Made by a program: the position numbers and the translations under genes
Shown: piece after piece, positions 52,181 to 59,854 of the stretch
Position numbering within the stretch: position 1 is the stretch's first letter
Layout: each line of letters begins with the position of its first letter
NCBI GenBank assembly: GCA_020638905.1
Contig: JACKHP010000024.1
Location: 1-64,000, forward strand
From: Planctomycetota bacterium
Lineage (GTDB): Bacteria; Planctomycetota; B15-G4
DNA: 64,000 nt
Reading direction: 5' to 3'
The notes under the pieces: model-generated
The model's input: the letters and a program-made list of their open reading frames with translations, nothing else
The model's database searches: none
What the model was told of the DNA's origin: nothing

Positions 52181-52996
52181 CTACAGCTTCCAGGCCGGGT
52201 CGCCCAGGGCGTGCTCGGTGAGCTCGGCCACGAGGTACTCGTAGGCCTCGTCGACCGAGTCGGTCTGGAAGAACAGGTCGGGGTCGGTCGGGCTGATCGT
52301 GCCGAACTTGATCAGCGGCTCGAAGTGCAGCACCTGGCTCCAGAACTCCTTGCCGAAGAGCACGATCGGCAGCTTCTTCTTGATCTTCAGCGTCTGGACG
52401 AGCGTCACCACCTCCATGAACTCGTCGAGGGTGCCGAAGCCGCCGGGCATCACGACCATCGCCTTGGCGAGGTACGTGAACCAGAACTTGCGCATGAAGA
52501 AGTAGTGGAACTCGAACGACAGCCGGCGGGTGATGTACGGGTTGTCGTTCTGCTCGAAGGGCAGCGAGATGTTCAGGCCGATGTTCTCGCCCTTCGCCTC
52601 CGACGCGCCGCGGTTCGCGGCCTCCATGATGCCGGGACCGCCGCCGCTGCAGATCACGAAGCGCCGGTCGGAACCCTCGAGGCCCTTGCTCCACTCGGTG
52701 AGCCGACGCGAGAGCTCGCGCGCCGCCTCGTAGTAGCGCGACATCTCGAGCACCGACTCGGCCTTGGCCACGTCGCCGCCGTTCTCCTTCGCCTCCGCGA
52801 GCAGCTTCTTCGCCACCTCGCGCGACTTGATGCGCGCCGAGCCGAAGACCACGATCGTGTCCTTGATCTCGAACTCCTTGAAGCGCGTCTCGGGTTCGAT
52901 GTACTCCGACAGGATGCGCAGGATGCGCGCGTCCGAGCTGTTCAGGAACTTCTCGTTCTTGTAGGCCTTCACGGCCCGGTAGCGACTCTCGCTCAT
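52181..52996 (-). CDS. LOG family protein (TIGR00730 Rossmann fold)
   Basis: 271 residues. LOG proteins release cytokinin-like bases from nucleoside monophosphates or act as nucleotide hydrolases. Family landmarks are IVVFGSARI near the start of the fold, FVICSGGGPGIMEAANRGA (phosphate loop) and MVVMPGGFGTLDEFMEVVTLVQT, the PGGxGTxxE active-site motif. The first 50 residues form a helical extension typical of the longer bacterial group. ATG 52996 has no strong ribosome binding site; a TACAAT -10 box lies 64 bases upstream. Confidence 0.9.
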   Translation of the reverse strand: MSESRYRAVKAYKNEKFLNSSDARILRILSEYIEPETRFKEFEIKDTIVVFGSARIKSREVAKKLLAEAKENGGDVAKAESVLEMSRYYEAARELSRRLTEWSKGLEGSDRRFVICSGGGPGIMEAANRGASEAKGENIGLNISLPFEQNDNPYITRRLSFEFHYFFMRKFWFTYLAKAMVVMPGGFGTLDEFMEVVTLVQTLKIKKKLPIVLFGKEFWSQVLHFEPLIKFGTISPTDPDLFFQTDSVDEAYEYLVAELTEHALGDPAWKL

Positions 52997-53059
52997 GGAC
53001 GTCGGCGGTGCCTTCGCGGTGAGGATGTGACGCGATCGTCGTGGGACGCGCGGTCGGGC

Positions 53060-53065
53060 ATTGTA
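53060..53065 (-). promoter_or_regulatory. -10 box (TACAAT) for the LOG gene
   Basis: CCCTACAATGCC on the minus strand, 64 bases upstream of ATG 52996. The predicted leader is about 57 bases. No good -35. Confidence 0.5.
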
Positions 53066-53190
53066 GGGCGCGCGCACCTCCGGAGCACGCGCGGCCCGCG
53101 CGACGGACTTCCCGCCCGGGAGACTCGCGGCCGGCCGCCGGACACGCAAGCGGACGGACCGCGTCCGCGGGCCGGATCGCGCCGCGTGCC

Positions 53191-55671
53191 TCAGCGCTCG
53201 GCCGAGAGCGCCTCGACGCGTCCGACGAGCGCCTCCATCTGCTCACGCAGGGTCGACAGCTCGTCGCGCAGTGCGTCGATCTCGGCGTCCTTCTCGGTGA
53301 CGAGCTCGTTCAACCCCTGGATCGCGGCCAGCGCCACGCCGTCGGGGTCGACGGTGTCGATCAGCTTCGCGCTCACGCCCAGGCCGAACGCCTCGCGGAA
53401 GTCCTGGGCCATCGGGCCCATGTGGCGCACCGACTCGTCCTGCGCCTTGTAGTTCCAGGTCAGGATCGGCATCCCGGCCACGAGCTCGAGCACGCGACGG
53501 GCGTCGACCGGCTGCATGTTCTCCTTGCTGTCGCGATCGCTCACCGACGACCACGACCCGGCTCCCGACGGCAGCACGACGCCGGCGCTCGCCGCCGCGT
53601 TCGAGAAGATCGTCGCCCCGCCGCGGGCGTAGACCGTGAACGAGTTGGGGCCTTGGGAGTCCTTGATGCCGCCCAGTCCGTCGCCCCAGACGAAGCTGCC
53701 GGTGTGGCTCGCGAGCGCCTCGCGCCCCGCGGCGAACGAGAAATCGCCGGCCGCGGTGTTGGAGTACCCGCCGGGGACCGTGCCGGCGCGGCCGTCGACG
53801 CGGTTGTCGTATCCCCCGCCCACCGTGCCGAGGTCCCTCGACACCCGATTGGACGCGCCGCCGCCGATCGTGGTGCTGCCGTACACGTCACCGTAGGCCC
53901 GGTTGCCGTAGCCGCCGCCGACGGTGTTGTGCGCGGTCACGTACTGGTAGTAGCCGGATCCGTAGCTGCTCGGGTATCCCGCACGGTTGTAGGAACCGCC
54001 TCCGACGACGTCCGCCGAACCCATCGTCTCGTTGCGTTCCCCGCCTCCGATCGTGCTGAAGTGAGGACCCTGGTTGTAGTAGTACCCGGGGACGCCCCGG
54101 ATCGTGTTCTCGGAGCCGCCGGCGATCGTCCCGCCGCCGGCGTTCTCGTACACGCGGTTCCCGTATCCGCCGCCGACCGTCGCGCCGACGGCACCCCGGT
54201 TCACCCGGTTCTCATAGCCGCCGCCGATGACGGCCTTGCTCGCCCGGATCTCGTTGTTCGTCCCACCACCGATCGCGCTGAAGTCGCCCCTCGATGCATA
54301 CCTGTATGAGTATCCCTCTCCCGCGATGAGATTGCCCCTGCCACCGGCGATCGTCGCGCCGCCGTTCGAGTCGACATAGTCGCCCGAGATGCGGATCTGG
54401 TTGTAGCGTCCGCCTCCGATCGCGTTGGCGGGCCCCGTCCTGCCGGAGATCGAGTTCTCGACTCCGCCGGCGATGGTGGACGCATAGTCATCGTAGCCGC
54501 CCGATTCGACACGATTGTTCCCACCTCCGCCGATCGTGACCAGATTGCCGGAGACCGAGTTGTAGCTTCCGCCTCCGATCGTGCTGGCTCTCAGGTTCGA
54601 TTCGTATCCGTAGCCCGAGTCACCGCGGATGGAGTTGCGGTAGCCGCCTCCGATCGTCGCGTGGCCGTAGCCGTACTGATCGCCGTACATCGCGATCTCG
54701 TTGCGCTCTCCGCCACCGACCGCGTTGCCGCTGCCCGAGCGATTCGAGACCTTGTTGTAGAGTCCGCCGGCGATCGTCGCGCCCCGGGCTGCCTCGCTGC
54801 CCGCCTCGACCTTGTTGAGCAGTCCCCCGCCGACCGTGCTGTACTCGCCGGCTGCGCGGTTGTCGAACCCGCCGTCGATCACCGAATGCGAGCCGTTGGC
54901 CGCGTTGTCGGTCCCGCCGCCGACGAACGCCGACGAGGCGAAGGTGTTGTTCACGCCTCCCGTGTGCGGGCCGTCCTGACCGGGGTCGCCCTTCGGACCG
55001 ATCGGGCCGGGCGGCCCTCCCGAGGGACCCGTCGCACCCTGGGGTCCGGCGGGACCCTGGGATCCCGTGTCGCCCTTCGGGCCGGCCGGACCGGCGGGGC
55101 CGGTGGCTCCCGCGGGACCCACCGGACCGACGTCGCCTTGAAGTCCCATCGGGCCCTGCGGACCGGCGACCATCGACTTGCCCACGAGCTCGGCCGGTGA
55201 CTCCGCGTACTCGACCGCCTTCTTGCCGAAGTTCGTGATCTGCGTCGTGAACCAGGCCACATCCATCTCGAAGCCGTCGGGCAGCGACTTGCTCGAGCCC
55301 ACGATGAGATCGAGCTCGCCCGCCAGCTTCGACGGCAGGATGAAGCTGCCCGACGTCGGATTCGAGTCGCCCGCCGGCCCGAGCACGCCACCCTTGGCCT
55401 CGATCGCGAAGTCGAGCTCCTCCGCCCAGGGCATCCCCATCTCGTCCATCAGGGGGACGAGTTCGGAGCCGGACTTCTCGTACAGGCGCACGACCACGCT
55501 GAAGCTCGTGCTGGCCTTGAGCGGCGCGAAGGTCACCGCGCCCCCCTTCTTCGCCTTCGACTTGTAGACGGGAGCGTGCAGACGGAGCTGGGCCGAGCCG
55601 TCCTGTGCCAGGGCACCGAACGAGGCCAGGAAGGCGAGCAGCACGACGACGGAGTTTCGCTTGGGCAACAC
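53191..55671 (-). CDS. Large exported fibre protein: collagen-like stalk, GGxxN repeats and peptidase S74 domain
   Basis: 826 residues. GTG 55671 has GAGG eight bases upstream and yields a signal peptide (VVVLLAFLASFGALAQ). Residues 25-168 are an unrecognised beta-rich head. Residues about 170-236 are collagen-like G-x-y triplets (GPAGATGPAGPAGPKGDTG). About 250-665 hold 21 copies of a GGxxN motif, a trimeric beta-roll or needle as in YadA-like adhesins. About 706-790 is a peptidase S74 intramolecular chaperone with Ser711/Lys716 in SDRDSKEN, and the end is a coiled coil. The protein probably trimerises, cleaves itself and projects from the cell. Confidence 0.88.
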   Translation of the reverse strand: MLPKRNSVVVLLAFLASFGALAQDGSAQLRLHAPVYKSKAKKGGAVTFAPLKASTSFSVVVRLYEKSGSELVPLMDEMGMPWAEELDFAIEAKGGVLGPAGDSNPTSGSFILPSKLAGELDLIVGSSKSLPDGFEMDVAWFTTQITNFGKKAVEYAESPAELVGKSMVAGPQGPMGLQGDVGPVGPAGATGPAGPAGPKGDTGSQGPAGPQGATGPSGGPPGPIGPKGDPGQDGPHTGGVNNTFASSAFVGGGTDNAANGSHSVIDGGFDNRAAGEYSTVGGGLLNKVEAGSEAARGATIAGGLYNKVSNRSGSGNAVGGGERNEIAMYGDQYGYGHATIGGGYRNSIRGDSGYGYESNLRASTIGGGSYNSVSGNLVTIGGGGNNRVESGGYDDYASTIAGGVENSISGRTGPANAIGGGRYNQIRISGDYVDSNGGATIAGGRGNLIAGEGYSYRYASRGDFSAIGGGTNNEIRASKAVIGGGYENRVNRGAVGATVGGGYGNRVYENAGGGTIAGGSENTIRGVPGYYYNQGPHFSTIGGGERNETMGSADVVGGGSYNRAGYPSSYGSGYYQYVTAHNTVGGGYGNRAYGDVYGSTTIGGGASNRVSRDLGTVGGGYDNRVDGRAGTVPGGYSNTAAGDFSFAAGREALASHTGSFVWGDGLGGIKDSQGPNSFTVYARGGATIFSNAAASAGVVLPSGAGSWSSVSDRDSKENMQPVDARRVLELVAGMPILTWNYKAQDESVRHMGPMAQDFREAFGLGVSAKLIDTVDPDGVALAAIQGLNELVTEKDAEIDALRDELSTLREQMEALVGRVEALSAER
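53757..54932. repeat. Array of degenerate GGxxN-coding repeats
   Basis: Twenty-one copies of (G/A/D/P)GGxxN, spaced 13 to 30 residues apart, for example VGGGYGNRVYENAG and IGGGERNETMGSAD. Synonymous codons vary and local GC is lower than in neighbouring genes, so the copies are old or protected from recombination. Confidence 0.8.
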
Positions 55672-55725
55672 GGGACCGACCTCACACGCGGGAACGGGCC
55701 CCCCTTGGTCGAGCCCAGGTCGGCG

Positions 55726-55754
55726 ACCGTAACACGGGTTCCGGAACCTGCCAA
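55726..55754 (-). promoter_or_regulatory. Promoter: TTGGCA, 17-base spacer, TACGGT
   Basis: On the minus strand a -35 TTGGCA (plus-strand 55749-55754) is 17 bases from -10 TACGGT (55726-55731). The start would be near 55718, about 47 bases before GTG 55671. One of the strongest promoters in the window. Confidence 0.65.
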
Positions 55755-55780
55755 TCCGCGGCGAACCCCGCAGGCCGGGC

Positions 55781-55810
55781 ACCGCGCCCGCCGGAAACGG
55801 CGGGCGCGGT
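55781..55810 (-). terminator. Perfect 13-bp hairpin after the beta-barrel gene
   Basis: ACCGCGCCCGCCG pairs exactly with CGGCGGGCGCGGT around a 4-base loop, 12 bases past the stop codon at 55822. Confidence 0.65.
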
Positions 55811-55821
55811 GTGCCGACCGC

Positions 55822-56823
55822 TCAGAAGTGCTTGAAGAGCGAGAACACCGTACGCGCGTGCAGTTCCTTGTCGTCGGTCACCGGCAGGCTCACGCCCAGG
55901 CCGAGCTGCAGGCTGGGATCGGCGCCCGGCTGCAGCTTGATCCCCGGCGTGAGCGTCCACGCGTCGAGGCCGTCCTCCTCGCCGCCGTGCACGTGCACTC
56001 CGTTCAGCTCGCACAGCACCCAGGTGCGGTCGCCCAGCTGGTCGAGCACCGAGAGATCGAGCGCGAGTTCGTAGTCGGCCTCGTCGTCGCGGTCCGCGTC
56101 GTGGAACGGGATGCCCGCCGAGACGAAGCCTACGTACTCCCACGTGCCGGCCTTGTATCCGGCGTCGACGTACGGCTCGAGCTCGAACACGTGGTTGCTG
56201 CCGATCCCGAGGCGCTGGTCGCCGGTGGGCAGGCCGAGTTCGAGACCGCCACCCACGAGCAGGTTCGGGTCGGAGCTCGGATACGCCGCGTACTTCGCGT
56301 TGAGCCGGACCGTGTCGAGCCGTCCCGTGGCGTGCATGTGGTCGGGCTCGATCTCGGTGTACGGGATCTCGACCGCGACGCTCAGCGACGGATCGAACGC
56401 GTACTCGAGTTCGAGCCGCGCGCCGCGCCGCGTCGCCGCCGAGTCCTCCTCGCGCGGCAGGTTGGCGTCCTCGAGGTCGAGGCGCGCCTTGGTGTCGGGC
56501 GAGGGTGACTCGGTCACGATCGGATGGGAGAAGTGCACGGGTCCCGTGTGGTTCGGGTCGTGATGGAAGAACCCGGCCTCGGGCGCCGTCGCGCGCGCCG
56601 AAGCCGAAGCCGAAGCCGAAGCCGAAGCCGAAGCCGAAGCCGAAGCCGAAGCCGGGCCGAAGACCGACACGGCGCCGGTCGTCGGCGAGGGTGCGCCGAG
56701 CACGAGTGGCGACGAGAACGCGACGGGCTGCCCGCTCACGCAGGCGGCCACGCACAGCAGGGGCAGCGCGCCCAGCGCGCGTGCCCCGGGGGACCGACGG
56801 GTCCCCGGACGATGGAACGACAT
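55822..56823 (-). CDS. Probable outer-membrane beta-barrel protein with (Ala-Ser)n linker
   Basis: 333 residues. The N-terminus (LGALPLLCVAACVSGQP) is a signal peptide, possibly a lipobox. After an (AS)n stretch (about 75-92) and a His-rich segment (GFFHHDPNHTGPVHFSHP) come about twelve amphipathic strands (LELEYAFDPSLSVAVEIPY, LGVSLPVTDDKELHARTVF) ending in Phe (FSLFKHF), the usual last residue of an outer-membrane barrel. It resembles the phenol-degradation MetA/transporter group. GGGAG lies six bases before ATG 56823. A Cys-rich exported protein is encoded about 150 bases upstream on the same strand. Confidence 0.75.
   Translation of the reverse strand: MSFHRPGTRRSPGARALGALPLLCVAACVSGQPVAFSSPLVLGAPSPTTGAVSVFGPASASASASASASASASASARATAPEAGFFHHDPNHTGPVHFSHPIVTESPSPDTKARLDLEDANLPREEDSAATRRGARLELEYAFDPSLSVAVEIPYTEIEPDHMHATGRLDTVRLNAKYAAYPSSDPNLLVGGGLELGLPTGDQRLGIGSNHVFELEPYVDAGYKAGTWEYVGFVSAGIPFHDADRDDEADYELALDLSVLDQLGDRTWVLCELNGVHVHGGEEDGLDAWTLTPGIKLQPGADPSLQLGLGVSLPVTDDKELHARTVFSLFKHF
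56598..56653. repeat. CCGAAG hexanucleotide run encoding Ala-Ser
   Basis: Nine uninterrupted copies of CCGAAG (with GCC at the end). On the coding (minus) strand they read GCT TCG, giving an Ala-Ser stretch. This is the same hexamer, in a different frame, as the Lys-Pro tail array at 50928-51290. Confidence 0.88.
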
Positions 56824-56970
56824 GGAATGCTCCCGACATGCGGATCTTGGCGCCGCGAGCACGCAGCCCACGGCGCGAGGGTGCGCCGCACCGGCCCGGC
56901 GCGGCGGAACGGACGCGCGGCGCGGTGCGTCCCGCGCGCTGCGGGACGACGCGCGCTGACGCGTCGACGG

Positions 56971-57423
56971 TCAGGCGATCGACCGGCGTCCGCCGCGGGG
57001 AGGTGGCACCGGCGGCGCGATGGAGAGTCGCAGCGGGCGAACCCGCATGACCGCGCGTCGCCGAGGCGCGCACGACCGCGTCGGCGCGTCGACGCACGCG
57101 ACGAGGGCGATGCGCGGCGCCGAGGCGCGCAGCAGCGGGAGGCGTCCGGCGTCGCCGCAGCCGCGGGCCGAGCTCAGACACGTGCCGTCCGAGGGACGGG
57201 CGCGCGCCCCCGCGCCGTCGACGCAGCAGCACGTCCCGCGGGCGACGCGCTGGGGGCTGCAGCAGCAGCCGCCCCCGCTCGCGTCCGCCGTCGCGCAGCC
57301 GGCGTCGTCGCCGGGACCGAGGCCGTCCGACGACAGGTCACCCGGCCAGCAGACGAGTTGCAGCGCGAACGCGAGCAGCAACGTCCAGCAGCAGCGGCGC
57401 GTGGTCGGCGACGTGGAACTCAT
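56971..57423 (-). CDS. Cys-rich exported protein of unknown function
   Basis: 150 residues. A membrane or signal segment (CCWTLLLAFALQLVCWPG) is followed by Cys clusters GGGCCCSPQ and RGTCCCVDG and single Cys in DDAGCATAD, GTCLSS and RGCGDAG. The C-terminus is basic and Pro-rich. There are 14 or so Cys in all, which suggests metal binding or disulfides. ATG 57423 follows the M14 carboxypeptidase stop by 25 bases, so it may be co-transcribed. No clear family; it could be partly spurious because of high GC, but the signal and Cys pattern favour a real gene. Confidence 0.5.
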   Translation of the reverse strand: MSSTSPTTRRCCWTLLLAFALQLVCWPGDLSSDGLGPGDDAGCATADASGGGCCCSPQRVARGTCCCVDGAGARARPSDGTCLSSARGCGDAGRLPLLRASAPRIALVACVDAPTRSCAPRRRAVMRVRPLRLSIAPPVPPPRGGRRSIA

Positions 57424-57448
57424 CTCGAGATCCGGGGCGGCGCGCTCG

Positions 57449-59071
57449 TCAGCGCTCGAGCAGCGGGCTCTTCTCGGGCACGCGCAGCACGGGGAACGCC
57501 TCCCCCGGCGCGAGCACGTCGTCGAAGACGTTCCAGGTGAGCAGCCCGTCCTCGCTGAGCGGCTCGAGCAGGTAGAGCGCCAGCGTCCCGAGCCGCTGCT
57601 GGAGCGGGACGGCGAACCAGTCGCCGGTGACCCGCCGGCGGACGGGCACGCGCTCGGCCTGCACGCTCACCGTGCGGTGTCCCTGGAACTCGTGCTCGGC
57701 GCGCGTCACCTCGCCGATCAGCCACTCCTCGCAGGGGACCTCGAGCGGCCAGCGCGCTCCGGGCGCCGCCACGCTGTCGTCGAGCCGGTGGGTCTTGATG
57801 CCGTGCGCCGCGAGCAGCTCGAGCACGCCCGTGAGCTCCGGCGGCACGAGATACCCCGCGGGACGCGGCACGCCGAGCGTCGGCGCGAAGTGGTCTTCGT
57901 GCAGCACCTCGTAGTCGTGCGGTTCGTCGGTCGGTGCGCGCTTGCCGTCGGCGTCGACGGTCTCGACCCACCCGAGCAGGGTCGCCTTGCCCGGCGCGGC
58001 CTCGAGCGCGTGCCGCACGCCCACCGGCAGGCCGTTGCCCGCCGCATGCCGCACCTCCGACGCGCCCGACACCACGGCCTCACGCACCCTCGTCGCGTGC
58101 TCGGCCGCCCACAGCAGGCACTCGCGCACGAACTCGCGCGTGACCACGACGCGGTCCTCGAAGGGGATGTGCGAGTACGCCTCGCTGAGCACCGAGAGGT
58201 GGCCGCGCAGCCCGTGGTACTGCGCGCCGAAGCGCGGCTCGGGCGAGTACGTCGACCACTTCGTCTTGTCGTCGTCGAAGTTGCCGTAGGGGAAGGTGCG
58301 CAACCCCGTGCGACGCAGCAGCCGGTCGGAGACCTCGGGCAGCATGCGGTCGCGCACGAGCGCCAGCGGCGGCGTCGGCCCCGCCGGGTTGAGCGGCGGC
58401 GAGTAGGTGAGCTGGTAGCGGTGGAAGCTGCCGTTCGTGGTGTGCAGGTCGATCACCAGGTGCGGGTCCCACTCGGTCAGGAAGCGCACCATCGCGCGCG
58501 CCTCCTTCGACTCGAGCTTGACGTAGTCGCGGTTGATGTCGAGGCCGCGCGCGTTCTCGCGCGTGCCCATCTCGTCGGGCCCGACCTGCTCGGGACGGTT
58601 GTCGGACGCGAAGCGATCGTTGCCGTCGCCGTTGAAGATCGGCGCGAGCACGAGCACGAGCTGCTCCCACAAAGGGGCGACGTCGGCGCGCGTCGGCTGC
58701 TCGATCATCTCACGCGCGAGCATCGGCAGCGCCTCCTTGCCGCACACCTCGCCCGCGTGGATGTTCGCGAAGGCCAGCACCACGACCTTGCCCGAGGCGC
58801 GTGCCTCGTCGGCGGAGGCCACCGGCGGATCGGCCAGCACGAGCAGCGGGATGTCGCGTCCCTCTTCGGTCTGGCCCATCGAGAGCCGTCGCGCGTTCGG
58901 CGTGCGGGCCGCGAGCGCGTCGAGCAGCGCGACCACGTCGGCGTGGGCGGCGGTCTTCCGGAAGGCCGTGCGCTCGGCCACCGTGAGCAGCGCCTCGTCG
59001 GTCGTCGGGGACGTGTCGGCGGACTGCGGCATGGCCATGGCGAGCACCGGGACGAGGAGCGAGGCGAACAT
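57449..59071 (-). CDS. Exported M14 zinc carboxypeptidase
   Basis: 540 residues. The start was set at ATG 59071 because TACCAT precedes it by six bases; this gives MFASLLVPVLAMAMPQ as a short signal. The zinc ligands are in FANIHAGEVCGKE (His105, Glu108) and VIDLHTTNG (His210), substrate-binding Arg is in DINRDY (Arg181) and the catalytic Glu is in LSVLSEAYSH. After the catalytic domain (to about 320) is a 200-residue C-terminal region common in planctomycete members. Role: trimming peptides or cell-wall stems outside the cytoplasm. Confidence 0.88.
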   Translation of the reverse strand: MFASLLVPVLAMAMPQSADTSPTTDEALLTVAERTAFRKTAAHADVVALLDALAARTPNARRLSMGQTEEGRDIPLLVLADPPVASADEARASGKVVVLAFANIHAGEVCGKEALPMLAREMIEQPTRADVAPLWEQLVLVLAPIFNGDGNDRFASDNRPEQVGPDEMGTRENARGLDINRDYVKLESKEARAMVRFLTEWDPHLVIDLHTTNGSFHRYQLTYSPPLNPAGPTPPLALVRDRMLPEVSDRLLRRTGLRTFPYGNFDDDKTKWSTYSPEPRFGAQYHGLRGHLSVLSEAYSHIPFEDRVVVTREFVRECLLWAAEHATRVREAVVSGASEVRHAAGNGLPVGVRHALEAAPGKATLLGWVETVDADGKRAPTDEPHDYEVLHEDHFAPTLGVPRPAGYLVPPELTGVLELLAAHGIKTHRLDDSVAAPGARWPLEVPCEEWLIGEVTRAEHEFQGHRTVSVQAERVPVRRRVTGDWFAVPLQQRLGTLALYLLEPLSEDGLLTWNVFDDVLAPGEAFPVLRVPEKSPLLER

Positions 59072-59077
59072 CCCGGG

Positions 59078-59083
59078 ATGGTA
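59078..59083 (-). promoter_or_regulatory. -10 box (TACCAT), probable leaderless promoter for the M14 gene
   Basis: TGCTACCAT on the minus strand, followed by six bases (CCCGGG) and the ATG. It has the TGn extension; a weak CTTGCA lies 16 bases upstream. Confidence 0.6.
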
Positions 59084-59122
59084 GCAGACGGGGTGGGACT
59101 GCAAGGTCGGCCCAGGCGCGAC

Positions 59123-59190
59123 GCGGCGGGCGACGTGGGACTGCGGCCAGGTGGGGGAACACCTGGCCTCCGTCCCACATCGCCCGCCGC
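59123..59190. repeat. 28-bp long hairpin (inverted repeat)
   Basis: Outer arms 59123-59141 and 59172-59190 pair over 19 bp with one C-A mismatch. After a symmetric 3x3 internal loop, GGCCAGGTG (59145-59153) pairs perfectly with CACCTGGCC (59160-59168) around a 6-base loop. Confidence 0.75.
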
Positions 59191-59682
59191 TGCCCGCGCG
59201 GCGCTCCCTTCGCGAGATGGAAGGATGAACGGCTTGGCGGACACGAGCAAAGTGGCGACGTCACGCGGCGCCCACCCCGCACGCGCGGCGTTTCTGAACG
59301 CGGCGTGCGCGCCCACTGACCATCGTCACGCAGCAGCGCACAGCTTCGGACAGTCCTCGCCGCCTTCGGCGGCTGCGGAACTCGCAGCGCGCTGGGCATG
59401 AACCTCGGGGCGCGCATTCCGGAGCGGGAGGAAGCTCAGCGCGCTGCGCGCGGCTTCGCGGCGATTCGGAGAGCTTCGCGAGTCATCATCACTTTCGAAG
59501 CTGGTGGTGCGCGCCGCCGGGGTGAGTCTCGTGCGTGAGCATGATCGCGAAGGCTGACGGCTTCGAGCTGCGTGCCGGTTCTGGACGGCGCGCCGTCGCG
59601 CGTGAATCGCCGACGGCGTTGCACTCGATACGCTGCGAGTCGGCGGGTTACGCCGGCGCTCGATCCTCGCGACTCGTGTCGA

Positions 59683-59799
59683 GTGTGCGGACCGGAGGAG
59701 CGCAGGGGGCGATCGCCCAGCGAGTTCCGCAGGCGCCGCAGGCGCCGAGGACTGCTCGAGCGGGGCGGTCGCCCCCGAGCACCCGGAGTGTCCGCACAC
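59683..59799. repeat. 117-base imperfect inverted repeat
   Basis: GTGTGCGGAC (59683-59692) pairs with GTCCGCACAC (59790-59799), and after an internal loop of 12/13 bases a 14-bp stem with one G-U (59705-59718 with 59763-59776). The central loop contains a direct repeat GCAGGCGCC GCAGGCGCC. Confidence 0.6.
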
Positions 59800-59854
59800 A
59801 CGGATCTCCAGCATGCGAGCGATCGCGTGGAGTCGTCCCCCGCCGACACGCCGA

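Larger units (their letters stand above)
59072..59854. other. Intergenic region with two large hairpins
   Basis: 783 bases without a convincing gene. A minus-strand open frame at 59436-59849 has Arg/Ser-rich, non-protein-like composition. The region holds the promoter of the carboxypeptidase gene at its left end and two extended inverted repeats (59123-59190 and 59683-59799). Between them, 59430-59660 is somewhat AT-richer than the neighbouring genes. It may encode a structured RNA or be a decayed element. Confidence 0.5.

Noticed and set aside
53191..55671. Prophage tail-fibre locus
   Set aside because: The S74 domain suggests phage, but there is a signal peptide and no capsid, portal, terminase, integrase or lysis gene nearby.
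59436..59849. Minus-strand 137-codon open frame as a gene
   Set aside because: Composition is Arg/Ser-rich with no recognisable motif or start signals and it overlaps the large palindrome; in GC-rich DNA such frames arise by chance.
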